Source: Schwartzia sp. (in: firmicutes) (lineage in GTDB: Bacteria > Bacillota > Negativicutes > Selenomonadales > Selenomonadaceae). Taken from it: DNA of 58,277 bases. Positions 8,493 through 16,981 of the stretch are shown here, in pieces (position 1 is the first letter of the stretch; the number at the start of each line of letters is the position of its first letter). The position numbers and the translations under genes are program-made. The notes below the pieces were generated by a model. That model ran no database searches. It was not told the DNA's origin and saw only the letters and a program-made list of their open reading frames with translations. Location of the stretch: contig JAFSWT010000034.1 in assembly GCA_017444395.1 (NCBI GenBank), forward strand, positions 1-58,277, given 5' to 3'.

Positions 8493-9647
8493 ATGAGCAA
8501 GATCAAACGGGAACAGGCATCCAGCCGCATCATCTGGATCCTGGTCTTCGTGACGGTCAGCGTGTTCTGCATCATCTTCTTCGCGGCGCAGGGCCGTTTT
8601 GTCACGCCTTTCGTCAGCCAAACGGTGATGACGGCGCTGGCGCCGTTCCAGCGGGCGGCCTCCTGGGCCGGCGACCAGGTGAACGGCGTAATGGCGAACG
8701 TCTGGGACATCATGACCGTTCATCAGCAGAACAAGCAGCTCCGCAACGAGGTCGAACAACTCCGGGTCCAGAACGTGAAGGCAGCGGAGTACGCGGCGGA
8801 GAATATCCGCTTGCGGGAGCTTCTGGGTTACAAGGACCAGGCGACCTGGTTCGATCTCGTCATCGCCCGGGTCATCGGCCGGGAGCCGGCAACCTGGACG
8901 CGGATGATCGTCATCGACCGGGGCACGCAGCACGGCGTGCAGAAGAACATGGCCGTGGTGACCTCCCGGGGCCTCGTGGGCGTCGTCCACGAAGCGGGAC
9001 CGGTTTCCTCGAAAGTGCGCATGATCCTCGACCCCCGGGCCTCGGTAGGGGCGCTGGTACAGCGCTCCCGGGTGACCGGCATCGTCGAGGGCAGCCCGGA
9101 GAATTCGAACCAGCCGCGGCTCTGCAATATCCCTCGCAACGAAGACATCGCGGCCGGAGATATCCTCGTCACCTCCGGGCTCGGCGGCATCTATCCCAAA
9201 GGCATCATGATCGGCCGGGTGGAAAAGCTGCGGCATGATTCCACCGGTCTTCTGCATCTGGCGGACGTGGAGACGGCAGTGGACTTCCAGCGTCTGGAAG
9301 ACGTGGCGGTCATCGTGGCCGCCCGGGAGGCGCCGCCGGAGCCCATAAAGCCGCCACCGCAGACGCCAGGTACCGAGACGGACCCGGCAGCGGCCGCCCG
9401 CGCGGCAGCCGCCGCCGCGCAGCCTGCAACGAATCCGGCGCCGGCTACAGCACCGTCATCACCGGCCCCGGCCGCGAATCCGCAAACGCCGGTGCCCGCT
9501 AACGGCGTACAACCGCCCGCAACCGGCACGCAGCCGCCGACGGCCGGGCCGCAGACGCCGGTGGCTCCGGTAGCACCTGCTCCGGCAACGACGACGCCGG
9601 CACCGGCGGGGCAAACCGCCGCCCCGGCAACAGGGGGCCGGCCATGA
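8493..9647 (+). CDS. mreC: Rod-shape-determining protein MreC with a long Pro/Ala tail
   Basis: Bitopic elongasome protein of 384 residues. One membrane segment lies near residues 13-32, followed by a coiled coil (about 68-110) and the MreC beta-barrel core with IVIDRGTQHGVQKNM and VTSGLGGIYPKG. From about residue 285 the chain becomes an extended Pro/Ala/Thr-rich tail of roughly 100 residues, well beyond the usual core. The ATG directly follows the mreB TAA with no clear Shine-Dalgarno, so translation is probably coupled. The last four bases overlap mreD. Confidence 0.95.
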   Translation: MSKIKREQASSRIIWILVFVTVSVFCIIFFAAQGRFVTPFVSQTVMTALAPFQRAASWAGDQVNGVMANVWDIMTVHQQNKQLRNEVEQLRVQNVKAAEYAAENIRLRELLGYKDQATWFDLVIARVIGREPATWTRMIVIDRGTQHGVQKNMAVVTSRGLVGVVHEAGPVSSKVRMILDPRASVGALVQRSRVTGIVEGSPENSNQPRLCNIPRNEDIAAGDILVTSGLGGIYPKGIMIGRVEKLRHDSTGLLHLADVETAVDFQRLEDVAVIVAAREAPPEPIKPPPQTPGTETDPAAAARAAAAAAQPATNPAPATAPSSPAPAANPQTPVPANGVQPPATGTQPPTAGPQTPVAPVAPAPATTTPAPAGQTAAPATGGRP

Positions 9648-10144
9648 AAGTTTTCGGTTGGTGGCTGGCCTTTGTTCTGGGCCTTTATATCCTGCAATCG
9701 GCGTTTTTGCCACTGATGGGCTTCAACGGCGTCAGCGCCGACCTGATGCTCCTTTTGGTGGTGTCCTATTCCTTTCAGCGGGGGCCGCGCCACGGCATCC
9801 TGATGGGATTTCTCACCGGACTCCTCCAGGATCTGGCCACCGGGACATTCTTCGGCGTCGATATCCTGGCGAAAATGGCCGTCGGCTTCGCCTGCGGTTA
9901 TTTCTCCCGGCGTCTCTTCAAGGAGCAGGTCGTCCTGCCCATGGCGGCGGTGGTAGCGGCGACGGCGATGCATTATCTGATCGTGTTGGTGTTCATGCCG
10001 CTGCTGGGCTACCGGGCCAACATCCTCGTCCAGGGGCATCGGCTCCTGTTGCCGATGCTGGCGTACAACCTTGCCTTTGCCCTGCCCGTCAACTGGTGCG
10101 TCCATCAGATGTGCGAGCGGCTGAGCACGAAGAAAAGAAACTGA
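9644..10144 (+). CDS. mreD: Rod-shape-determining membrane protein MreD
   Basis: A hydrophobic protein of 166 residues with about five membrane segments, matching MreD in length and operon position. It starts inside the mreC stop (ATGA overlap), which suggests coupled translation. MreD is thought to connect MreC and the wall synthases; that is family knowledge. A terminator-like hairpin immediately follows the gene. Confidence 0.93.
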   Translation: MKVFGWWLAFVLGLYILQSAFLPLMGFNGVSADLMLLLVVSYSFQRGPRHGILMGFLTGLLQDLATGTFFGVDILAKMAVGFACGYFSRRLFKEQVVLPMAAVVAATAMHYLIVLVFMPLLGYRANILVQGHRLLLPMLAYNLAFALPVNWCVHQMCERLSTKKRN

Positions 10145-10147
10145 CAG

Positions 10148-10178
10148 CGGCGCGCCTTTGGGTTGCGCCGGCTTTTTT
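10148..10178 (+). terminator. Intrinsic-terminator hairpin inside the mre operon, before mrdA
   Basis: CGGCGC (10148-10153) pairs with GCGCCG (10165-10170), followed by GC and six T (10173-10178). It lies between mreD and mrdA, with the mrdA start only 15 nt further on, so it probably lets just part of the transcripts through to mrdA. Confidence 0.75.
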
Positions 10179-10192
10179 AGGGGCGATTCCCA

Positions 10193-12022
10193 GTGGTGAT
10201 CAATGATTTCGAGAACCGGCTCAAGGTCCTGAGCGCGCTCGTCGTCTTCATCATCGTGGTTCTGATAGCCCGGGCGGGCTATATGCAGATCTACCAGGGC
10301 GAATACTACGAGAAGCGGGCCGAGGGCAACCGCATCCGTCTGATTCCGACGATGGCCCCCCGGGGGACATTCTACGACCGGAACGGGGAAAACATCATCA
10401 CGAACCGGCCAGGCTTCACCGTGTCGCTTTTGCCGCTCACCGAACCCATCCGGCCCGAGGTGGTGGCCCGCCTGTCGGAGCTGCTCAAAGTCCCCCAGGA
10501 AGAAATCCAGGGGAAAATCAAGAATCATATCGGATTTGAGCCCATCCGCATCAAATCGGATATCGGCCCGGATATCCTGACCATCATCGAGGAGCAGAAA
10601 GAGCTCTATCCGGGCGTCATCATCGAGGTCCAGGCGGTGCGGGACTATCTCTACAAAGAGGTTGGCGCCCATATCCTGGGCTACGTCAGCGAGATCAGCG
10701 ACGAGGAGCTCGAGACACGCAAAAGCGCCGGCTACAAGTCCGGCGACATCATCGGCAAGTTCGGCCTGGAGCGCATCTACGACGAATCGCTGCGCGGCAC
10801 CAACGGCGGCCGCCAGGTCGAAGTGGACGTCACCGGCCGGCCGATACAGATTCTCGGCGAACGAGACGCCGTGGCCGGCGACGACCTCCACCTGACGCTG
10901 GACTGGAATCTCCAGCTGGCGGCGGAGCAGGCGGTGGACAGCCAGCTCCAGACCATTGGGGCCAAAGCGGCGGCGGCGGTGGTCATGAACCCGCAGACCG
11001 GCGAGGTGCTGGCCATGGTGAGCCGGCCCGCCTTCAACCCGAACCTGTTCGTTCATGGCATTTCCGAGAATGACTGGAAAGCCATCAACGAGAATCCCTA
11101 TTTCCCGCTGGACAACAAAGCCATCACCGGTGAATACCCGCCGGGCTCGACCTTCAAGATCGTCACCGGCACCGCGGCCCTGTCGGACGGTGTGGTGACC
11201 GCCTCGGAGCAGATTTACGACGGCGGCGAGTTCATGGACAAGGGCAACGCCGCCGGCGAAGTCCTGGGATGGCTCGATTTCGTCAGCGGCCTCTCCCACT
11301 CGGACAATGTCTATTTCTATATCCTCGGCTACCGGCTGGGCATCGACCGGCTGGAGCACTACGCCCGGATGTTCGGTCTGGGGGAAAAGACCGGCATCAA
11401 CCTGCCCTACGAGGCGGAAGGATTGGTGGCCAGCCAGGAATACAAACAGAAGGTCTTTGAAGAGGACTGGTACGTTTCGGAGACGCTGGACGCCGCCATC
11501 GGCCAGGGCTTCAACCTGGTCACGCCGCTGCAGGCGGCCATGGTGATGGGGGAAATCGCCGCCGACGGCAAACGATTCCAGCCCTATCTGGTGGACAAGA
11601 TCGTGAATGCGGACGGCCAGGTCGTGAAGACCTATCAGCCGAAACTCCTCTCGACCCTCGATGTACCGGAGGAAGTCATCCGCCTCGTCCAGCAAGGCCT
11701 GCGGGACGTCACCAAGAGCGGCACGGCGGCGGGCGTCTTTGGCCCCGGCTTCCCCGTGGACATCGCCGGCAAGACCGGTACCGCCGAGAACCCCCACGGG
11801 CAGGACCACGGCTGGTTCGTCGCTTACGGCCCCTTTGACAATCCCTCCCTCGTCGTCGCCGTCATCGTCGAGAACGGCGGCTACGGCGCCGTATCCGCCG
11901 TGCCGATCGGCAAGCGGATCATCGAGGCGGCTTTCGGACTGAACCAACCGAAGCCGGTTCCGGCAACTCCGACAACTCCGGCGGCCCCGGCAGCTCCGGC
12001 AGCCCCCGCCACCCGGCCGTGA
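10193..12022 (+). CDS. mrdA: Penicillin-binding protein 2 (elongasome transpeptidase)
   Basis: Class B PBP of 609 residues that crosslinks peptidoglycan during elongation. There is an N-terminal membrane anchor (about 11-33), then the dimerisation domain, then the transpeptidase domain with S319-T-F-K322, the SDN triad in SHSDNVYF and KTGT in AGKTGTAENP. The tail is rich in Pro/Ala/Thr. The start is one of two tandem GTG codons (10193 or 10196) after AGGGGCG. The terminator downstream overlaps the stop codon. RodA is not encoded next to it. Confidence 0.95.
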   Translation: MVINDFENRLKVLSALVVFIIVVLIARAGYMQIYQGEYYEKRAEGNRIRLIPTMAPRGTFYDRNGENIITNRPGFTVSLLPLTEPIRPEVVARLSELLKVPQEEIQGKIKNHIGFEPIRIKSDIGPDILTIIEEQKELYPGVIIEVQAVRDYLYKEVGAHILGYVSEISDEELETRKSAGYKSGDIIGKFGLERIYDESLRGTNGGRQVEVDVTGRPIQILGERDAVAGDDLHLTLDWNLQLAAEQAVDSQLQTIGAKAAAAVVMNPQTGEVLAMVSRPAFNPNLFVHGISENDWKAINENPYFPLDNKAITGEYPPGSTFKIVTGTAALSDGVVTASEQIYDGGEFMDKGNAAGEVLGWLDFVSGLSHSDNVYFYILGYRLGIDRLEHYARMFGLGEKTGINLPYEAEGLVASQEYKQKVFEEDWYVSETLDAAIGQGFNLVTPLQAAMVMGEIAADGKRFQPYLVDKIVNADGQVVKTYQPKLLSTLDVPEEVIRLVQQGLRDVTKSGTAAGVFGPGFPVDIAGKTGTAENPHGQDHGWFVAYGPFDNPSLVVAVIVENGGYGAVSAVPIGKRIIEAAFGLNQPKPVPATPTTPAAPAAPAAPATRP

Positions 12023-12042
12023 CCAGTCCGGCCGGTTTTTTT
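12013..12042 (+). terminator. Intrinsic terminator of mrdA
   Basis: CCGGCC (12013-12018) and GGCCGG (12030-12035) form the stem, followed by seven T. The stem encloses the mrdA stop codon. Confidence 0.8.
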
Positions 12043-12061
12043 CGCCCCGCTAAATTTTTTG

Positions 12062-12090
12062 TTGCAGAATTCTCTCCGACGATATAGAAT
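12062..12090 (+). promoter_or_regulatory. Candidate promoter of minCDE
   Basis: TTGCAG at 12062-12067 and TAGAAT at 12085-12090 with a 17-bp spacer. The leader to minC is about 150 nt, and I see no conserved structure in it. Confidence 0.6.
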
Positions 12091-12248
12091 ATATAGTGTG
12101 TGTGGCGGCAAACAAATGGCATATCTTGTGGGACCCCGCTGCCGACCCCGCCGGCTCTGATTTTTACGCCGGCCGGTATTCTTCGACAAACCGCAGGACG
12201 GACGCTGCGCATCGTCCTGCCGGATTGACGTATGGAGCGAGAACGAAA

Positions 12249-13025
12249 ATGAGACAGGAAATCGTACAGCTGAAAGGCAGCCGTTACGGCTTGCAGCTCG
12301 TCTTTTCGCCGGAAACGGAGTTCAAGACCATCCGGGCGGATATCCAACGCAAACTCGAATCCGGCTCCCGGTTCTTCCGCCGGGGCACGGTGATCCAGCT
12401 CGTACCGGGCGTGCTTTCCTCCGAGGAGGAAGCCTCTCTCCGGAAGCTGTTCAACCAGCATGGCGTCCTGTTCCGGGTGGAAACGATGGAAAAGCCCGCC
12501 ACCCGCCGCCCGATGGCGACGTTGCCGCTGACACCGGCTTCGCCCGCGAAAGCGGCCCCCGCGCCGGCACCGGCCCCCGCCCCTGCGGCACCGCCGGCGG
12601 AAAAGAAGGCGCCTGTCAGCGAGACGGCAACGCCGGCCGTCAAACCGGAGCCCCAGCCCGGGACAAAAGCGGTGGCCAAGCCTGCCCCCGAGGGGGAAAC
12701 GATGCTGGTCATCAACCGCACCCTGCGAAGCGGGCAGGAAATCCGCACGCCGGGCTCGGTGCTGATTTGCGGCAACATCAATGCCGGGGCGCAGGTCATT
12801 GCCGGCGGCAGCATCGACATTCGCGGTACCTGCCGCGGACTGGTCCACGCCGGCGCGGGCGGCGATACGTCGGCCTTCATCATCGCCGACCGGCTGATGC
12901 CGATCCAGATCCGCATCGCCGACCGCATCGCCACGCTGCCCGACGGCGCTGTCAAGACGCCCGCCGTCGCCGCGCGCGCCTTTATGAAAGACGGTAAGAT
13001 CACGATTGAACCGATGGAAAGGTAG
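12249..13025 (+). CDS. minC: Septum-site-determining protein MinC
   Basis: FtsZ-assembly inhibitor of 258 residues. An N-terminal inhibitory domain (about 1-85) is joined by a Pro/Ala/Lys-rich linker (about 90-145) to the C-terminal beta-helix that binds MinD, with RSGQEIRTPGSVLICGNINAGA and repeated Gly turns. The ATG at 12249 is used because MinC homology starts there (MRQEIVQLKGSRYGL); the frame is open further upstream, but that part has no resemblance to MinC. First gene of minC-minD-minE. Confidence 0.94.
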   Translation: MRQEIVQLKGSRYGLQLVFSPETEFKTIRADIQRKLESGSRFFRRGTVIQLVPGVLSSEEEASLRKLFNQHGVLFRVETMEKPATRRPMATLPLTPASPAKAAPAPAPAPAPAAPPAEKKAPVSETATPAVKPEPQPGTKAVAKPAPEGETMLVINRTLRSGQEIRTPGSVLICGNINAGAQVIAGGSIDIRGTCRGLVHAGAGGDTSAFIIADRLMPIQIRIADRIATLPDGAVKTPAVAARAFMKDGKITIEPMER

Positions 13026-13034
13026 GATAAACGG

Positions 13035-13826
13035 ATGAGTGAAGTCATAGTTATTACCTCCGGCAAGGGAGGCGTCGGCAAGACGACGACGACAGCAAAT
13101 CTCGGCGTCGGCCTGGCGATGCAGGGAAAGAAGGTGGCCCTGGTCGACACGGACACCGGCCTCCGGAACCTTGACCTCTTGCTCGGTCTGGAGCGCCGCA
13201 TCGTCTATACCCTGGTTGATGTCGTCCAGAAACGGGTCGGGTATGGGCAGGCACTCGTCCGCCATAAGAAATACGAAAACCTTCTCCTGCTGCCCACCTC
13301 CCAGGTGGCCGACAAAACCGCCATCGAGCCGGAGCAGATGCTTGAGCTCACACAGGTCATGCGCAACGAATTCGACTACATCCTGGTGGATTGCCCGGCG
13401 GGCATCGAGCAGGGCTTCCAGACCGCCATCATCGGCGCCGACCGGGCCATCGTCGTGACTATGCCCGAGGTCGCCGCCGTCCGCGACGCCGACAAGATCA
13501 TCGGCCGGCTTCAGGCGGAGAACAAGGACAGCCACCTCGTGGTCAACCGCATCCGGCCCCAAATGGTCAAGGACGGCACCATGCTGGACATGACTTCCAT
13601 AAACGACATTCTCTCCATTCCCTGCATCGGCCAGGTCCCCGACGACGAAAAAGTCGTGGACTCCGCCAACCGGGGCATCCCGGTGGTCGAGTGGGACGAT
13701 TCGGTGGCAGGCCAGGCCTACCGCAACATCGTCCGGCGCATCTGCGGCGAGGACGTGCCCTTCCAGACCTTCGAGACGGACGGGTGGTTCACCCGGCTCC
13801 GCAAAAAGTTGTTTAGCCATCACTAA
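13035..13826 (+). CDS. minD: Septum-site-determining ATPase MinD
   Basis: Membrane-binding ParA-type ATPase of 263 residues that carries MinC and is released by MinE. The deviant Walker A GKGGVGKTTTTANLG, the D of VDTDTGLRNLDLLLG and DCPAGIEQGF are all visible. The C-terminal amphipathic helix (WFTRLRKKLFSHH) is the membrane-targeting sequence. It starts 9 nt after minC and is followed by minE after 12 nt. Confidence 0.97.
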   Translation: MSEVIVITSGKGGVGKTTTTANLGVGLAMQGKKVALVDTDTGLRNLDLLLGLERRIVYTLVDVVQKRVGYGQALVRHKKYENLLLLPTSQVADKTAIEPEQMLELTQVMRNEFDYILVDCPAGIEQGFQTAIIGADRAIVVTMPEVAAVRDADKIIGRLQAENKDSHLVVNRIRPQMVKDGTMLDMTSINDILSIPCIGQVPDDEKVVDSANRGIPVVEWDDSVAGQAYRNIVRRICGEDVPFQTFETDGWFTRLRKKLFSHH

Positions 13827-13838
13827 GGAGGGACTGAC

Positions 13839-14129
13839 ATGCTCGACGCACTGAAGAAACTGTTTGGCAGCAGCGCCCCCAGCGGCCGTTCCTCTGACGT
13901 GGCGGCACAGCGCCTGAAATTCGTCCTCCTGAACGACCGGGCCAACGTGTCACCGGAAATCATGGAACGCATCAAGAACGATATCATCCACGTCATCGCC
14001 CGCTATATGGACATCGACACCCAGGCCATGGAAATCCGGCTGGAAAACGATGCCAACTCCGTCGCCCTGGTGGCGAATATCCCCGTCAGCAGCATGAAAG
14101 GCCACGGCGTAAAACTGAAAAAACGTTAA
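13839..14129 (+). CDS. minE: Cell-division topological specificity factor MinE
   Basis: A 96-residue MinE that stimulates MinD ATPase and sets up pole-to-pole oscillation. The core RLKFVLLNDRANVSPEIMERIKNDIIHVIARYM... is typical; only its start is quoted here by position (about residues 27-56). The C-terminal dimerisation part with IPV and MKGHGVK follows. AAGGAGG precedes the ATG. MinE in a Firmicutes relative is a feature of diderm lineages such as Negativicutes. Confidence 0.95.
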   Translation: MLDALKKLFGSSAPSGRSSDVAAQRLKFVLLNDRANVSPEIMERIKNDIIHVIARYMDIDTQAMEIRLENDANSVALVANIPVSSMKGHGVKLKKR

Positions 14130-14135
14130 GGAAAC

Positions 14136-14167
14136 GGCTTCGCGTTCGATTACGCGGAGCCATTTTT
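14136..14167 (+). terminator. Intrinsic terminator of minCDE
   Basis: GGCTTCGCG (14136-14144) pairs with CGCGGAGCC (14153-14161) including one G-U pair, followed by ATTTTT. Confidence 0.8.
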
Positions 14168-14201
14168 ATTGCCTTTTTTGCCCGGAGGGCGGAAGAATCC
14201 T

Positions 14202-14231
14202 TTGCTTTCCCCGGGCGCTTTCTGTTATAAT
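14202..14231 (+). promoter_or_regulatory. Candidate promoter of ahcY-mtaD
   Basis: TTGCTT (14202-14207), an 18-bp spacer and a perfect TATAAT (14226-14231). The predicted leader is under 50 nt, too short for an S-adenosylhomocysteine riboswitch. Confidence 0.65.
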
Positions 14232-14284
14232 AAAGGGTATGAATGAACCCATCCGCAAATCGAAACCGTTTAGGAGGAAAAGAC

Positions 14285-15523
14285 ATGGAATCAATGATCC
14301 GCGACATCAAGCTGGCCCCCTCGGGGCATGACAAAATCGCCTGGGTGAAGAACTTCATGCCGGTACTGCGGCAGATTGAAGAGGATTTCTCGAAGAAGAA
14401 GCCCTTCGCCGGGCAGCGTCTCGTCATGACCATCCACCTCGAGGCCAAGACGGCCTATCTCGCCCTGGTGATGAAGAACGCCGGCGCCGAGGTTGCCATC
14501 ACCGGCAGCAATCCGCTTTCCACCCAGGACGACGTGGCGGCGGCTCTGGCCGAGGAAGGCATCAACGTCTTTGCCTGGCACGGCTGCACCGACGAGGAAT
14601 ACAACACCTTCCTGGACAAAGCCCTTGACATCAAGCCCACCATCATCATCGACGACGGCGGCGACCTCGTCTCCATGCTCCACACCACCCGCCGTGAACT
14701 CTTGCCGGGCCTTTTGGGCGGCTCCGAGGAGACGACCACCGGTGTCCACCGTCTGCGTTCGCTGGCGGCGAAAAACGAGCTGGAATTCCCGATGATCGCC
14801 GCCAACGACGCCTACTGCAAATACCTCTTCGACAACCGTTACGGCACCGGCCAGTCCACCTGGGACGGCATCATGCGGACGACAAACCTCGTCATCGCCG
14901 GCAAGACCGTCGTCATCGCCGGCTACGGCTGGTGCGGCAAGGGCGGCGCCATGCGGGCCAAGGGCCTCGGCGCCAACGTCGTCATCACCGAAGTCGATCC
15001 CATCAAGGCCATCGAGGCCGTCTTTGACGGCTTCCGCGTCATGCCCATGGACGAAGCGGCGAAGATCGGCGACATCTTCCTGACGCTGACCGGCGACAAG
15101 GACGTCATCGTGGGCCGCCATTTCGCCGACATGAAGGGCGGCGCCATCCTCGCCAACTCCGGCCACTTTGACGTCGAGATCAACATCCCCGAGCTCGAGG
15201 CGCAGTCCGTTTCCCGCCGCACCGTCCGCAACAACATCGAGGAATTCCGGCAGAAGGACGGCCGGAAAATCTACCTGCTGGCCGAGGGCCGCCTGGTGAA
15301 CCTCGCCGCCGGCGACGGCCACCCGGCGGAAATCATGGACCTCTCCTTCGCCGTGCAGTTCTTCTCCGCCCTGCACATCCTCCAGCACCATAAGGACATG
15401 AAGAAAGACGTCTATCTGATGCCGGATGAGATCAACGAGCGCATCGCCCGCATCAAGCTCGCGTCCGTGGGCGTCGAAATCGACGAGCTGACCGCCGAAC
15501 AGCGGGCCTATCTGGGAATGTAA
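14285..15523 (+). CDS. ahcY: S-adenosylhomocysteine (or S-inosylhomocysteine) hydrolase
   Basis: A 412-residue AhcY that splits S-adenosylhomocysteine to homocysteine and adenosine using bound NAD. The NAD loop [18 protein letters not shown] and ITEVDP are present, and so is the substrate-domain [18 protein letters not shown]. It belongs by length and by its C-terminus (ending [11 protein letters not shown]) to the short archaeal/Thermotoga-like form, without the roughly 40-residue insertion. The ATG at 14285 has AGGAGG seven bases upstream. The next gene is an SAH/MTA deaminase; with that partner, the true substrate could be S-inosylhomocysteine. Confidence 0.93.
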   Translation: MESMIRDIKLAPSGHDKIAWVKNFMPVLRQIEEDFSKKKPFAGQRLVMTIHLEAKTAYLALVMKNAGAEVAITGSNPLSTQDDVAAALAEEGINVFAWHGCTDEEYNTFLDKALDIKPTIIIDDGGDLVSMLHTTRRELLPGLLGGSEETTTGVHRLRSLAAKNELEFPMIAANDAYCKYLFDNRYGTGQSTWDGIMRTTNLVIAGKTVVIAGYGWCGKGGAMRAKGLGANVVITEVDPIKAIEAVFDGFRVMPMDEAAKIGDIFLTLTGDKDVIVGRHFADMKGGAILANSGHFDVEINIPELEAQSVSRRTVRNNIEEFRQKDGRKIYLLAEGRLVNLAAGDGHPAEIMDLSFAVQFFSALHILQHHKDMKKDVYLMPDEINERIARIKLASVGVEIDELTAEQRAYLGM

Positions 15524-15557
15524 TGTGACTGTCCGCGATAAAAGGAGAGGAAAACCT

Positions 15558-16835
15558 ATGAAAACGCTCATCAGGAACGCCGCCATTGTCCGCGGCGGCA
15601 AGACCGAGAACGGCGACATCGCCATCGACGGGGCCGTCATCGCCGCCGTCGGCAAGGCCCCTGAGGGCTGGCAGGCCGATACCGTCATTGACGCCACCGG
15701 CAAGCTGGCCGTGCCGGGCCTCGTCAACGCCCATACCCACGCCTCCATGACATTGCTCCGCAGCTACGCTGACGACATGAACCTCATGGACTGGCTGCAG
15801 AACAAGATCTGGCCCATCGAAGCCAAGATGAAGAAAGACGACATCTATTGGGGCGCCATGCTGGCGGCGCTGGAAATGATCGAGAGCGGCACCACCACCT
15901 TCGCCGATATGTACGGCGACATGGAAAAAGTCGCCGAGGCTGCCATCGAGTCCGGCCTGCGCGCTGTTTTGTCCCGCGGCATCATCGGCGTCGCCCCCAA
16001 CGGTGAGGCCGCCTTCGAGGAAAACAAGACGCTCTTTAGCGATTACCACGGAGCGGCGGACGGGCGCATCACCGTCATGTTCGGCCCCCATGCCCCTTAC
16101 ACCTGCCCGCCGGATTTCCTGCGCCGGGTGGCCGAGGCGGCAAAGGAGCGCCAGGCGGAAATCCACATCCACCTGGCCGAAACGAAGGGCGAAATCGAGA
16201 ACTGCCTGAAGGACTACGGGAAAACCCCCATCGCCCTGATGGAGGAGACCGGCATCCTGCAATGCGGCGTGCTGGGCGCCCATTGCGTCCACCTCTCGGA
16301 CGACGACATCGCTTTGATGAAGAAATACGACGTCCGCGTCGCCCATAACCCCGGCAGCAACATGAAGCTGGCCAGCGGCATCGCCCCGGTGCCGAAGCTC
16401 CAAAAAGCCGGCGTCTGCGTCGCCCTCGGCACCGATGGCGCCAGCAGCAACAACAACCTCGATATGCTGGAGGAAGCCCGTCTGGCAGCGCTCCTGCACA
16501 AGGTCGATACCCTCGATCCGCTGGCCGTCCCCGCCCATGAGGCACTGGCGATGGCCACCGAGAACGGCGCCAAAGCCGTCGGCCTCAAGAACCTCGGCCA
16601 AATCGAGCCGGGCCAGCGCGCCGACATCGTCCTTTACGACATGAGCGGCGCCGCCTGGACGCCGAAATTCGACCTCGTCTCGTTGCTCATCTATTCCGCC
16701 GGCAGCGCCTCCGCCGACACCGTCCTCGTGGACGGCAACGTGCTGATGGAAAAGGGCGAAGTCAAGACCCTCGACAAGGAGCGCATCCTCTTCGAAGCGG
16801 CCAGGCGGGCCCAGGCCCTGGCCGCCAAGATGTAA
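15558..16835 (+). CDS. mtaD: S-adenosylhomocysteine/5'-methylthioadenosine deaminase
   Basis: Amidohydrolase of 425 residues that deaminates adenosine-type nucleosides such as SAH, MTA or 5'-deoxyadenosine to the inosine form. Metal ligands are visible: the HxH in NAHTHAS, the third His in HIHLAET, a fourth in GAHCVHL and the catalytic Asp in LGTDGASSNNNLD. The start at 15558 is chosen over an in-frame upstream start because GGAGAGG precedes it and the family opening (KTLIRNAAIV) begins there. It is 34 bp behind ahcY and is probably co-transcribed. Confidence 0.93.
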   Translation: MKTLIRNAAIVRGGKTENGDIAIDGAVIAAVGKAPEGWQADTVIDATGKLAVPGLVNAHTHASMTLLRSYADDMNLMDWLQNKIWPIEAKMKKDDIYWGAMLAALEMIESGTTTFADMYGDMEKVAEAAIESGLRAVLSRGIIGVAPNGEAAFEENKTLFSDYHGAADGRITVMFGPHAPYTCPPDFLRRVAEAAKERQAEIHIHLAETKGEIENCLKDYGKTPIALMEETGILQCGVLGAHCVHLSDDDIALMKKYDVRVAHNPGSNMKLASGIAPVPKLQKAGVCVALGTDGASSNNNLDMLEEARLAALLHKVDTLDPLAVPAHEALAMATENGAKAVGLKNLGQIEPGQRADIVLYDMSGAAWTPKFDLVSLLIYSAGSASADTVLVDGNVLMEKGEVKTLDKERILFEAARRAQALAAKM

Positions 16836-16866
16836 TGCTACACTTACAGCGATTGGCATAAATACA

Positions 16867-16919
16867 AAAGCCCCGGCTCCTTCCGCTCGTATGGCAGACA
16901 GGAACCGGGGCTTTGTTTT
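16867..16919. terminator. Bidirectional terminator between mtaD and the hybrid kinase gene
   Basis: A perfect 10-bp stem AAAGCCCCGG (16867-16876)/CCGGGGCTTT (16905-16914) with further pairing inside and T-rich sequence on both sides. It serves mtaD on the plus strand and the gene ending at 16982 on the minus strand. Confidence 0.82.
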
Positions 16920-16981
16920 CATGCGTTGCGTGCGTCTCATGCACTTTCCAGCCAATTCAATGATTTTGACCGAAAGCCGTA

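Noticed and set aside
7248-9257. A 669-codon open frame on the minus strand opposite mreB and mreC
   Set aside because: Shadow of mreB and mreC; composition typical of reverse-strand GC bias.
9191-11947. A 918-codon open frame on the minus strand opposite mreC, mreD and mrdA
   Set aside because: Spans three real genes in antisense and has no protein-like motifs.
12096-12248. N-terminal extension of MinC by 51 codons
   Set aside because: The extension has no MinC similarity and includes the predicted start of transcription; the ATG at 12249 fits the family.
14232-14284. SAH riboswitch before ahcY
   Set aside because: The predicted leader is under 50 nt, and I see no fitting stem structure.
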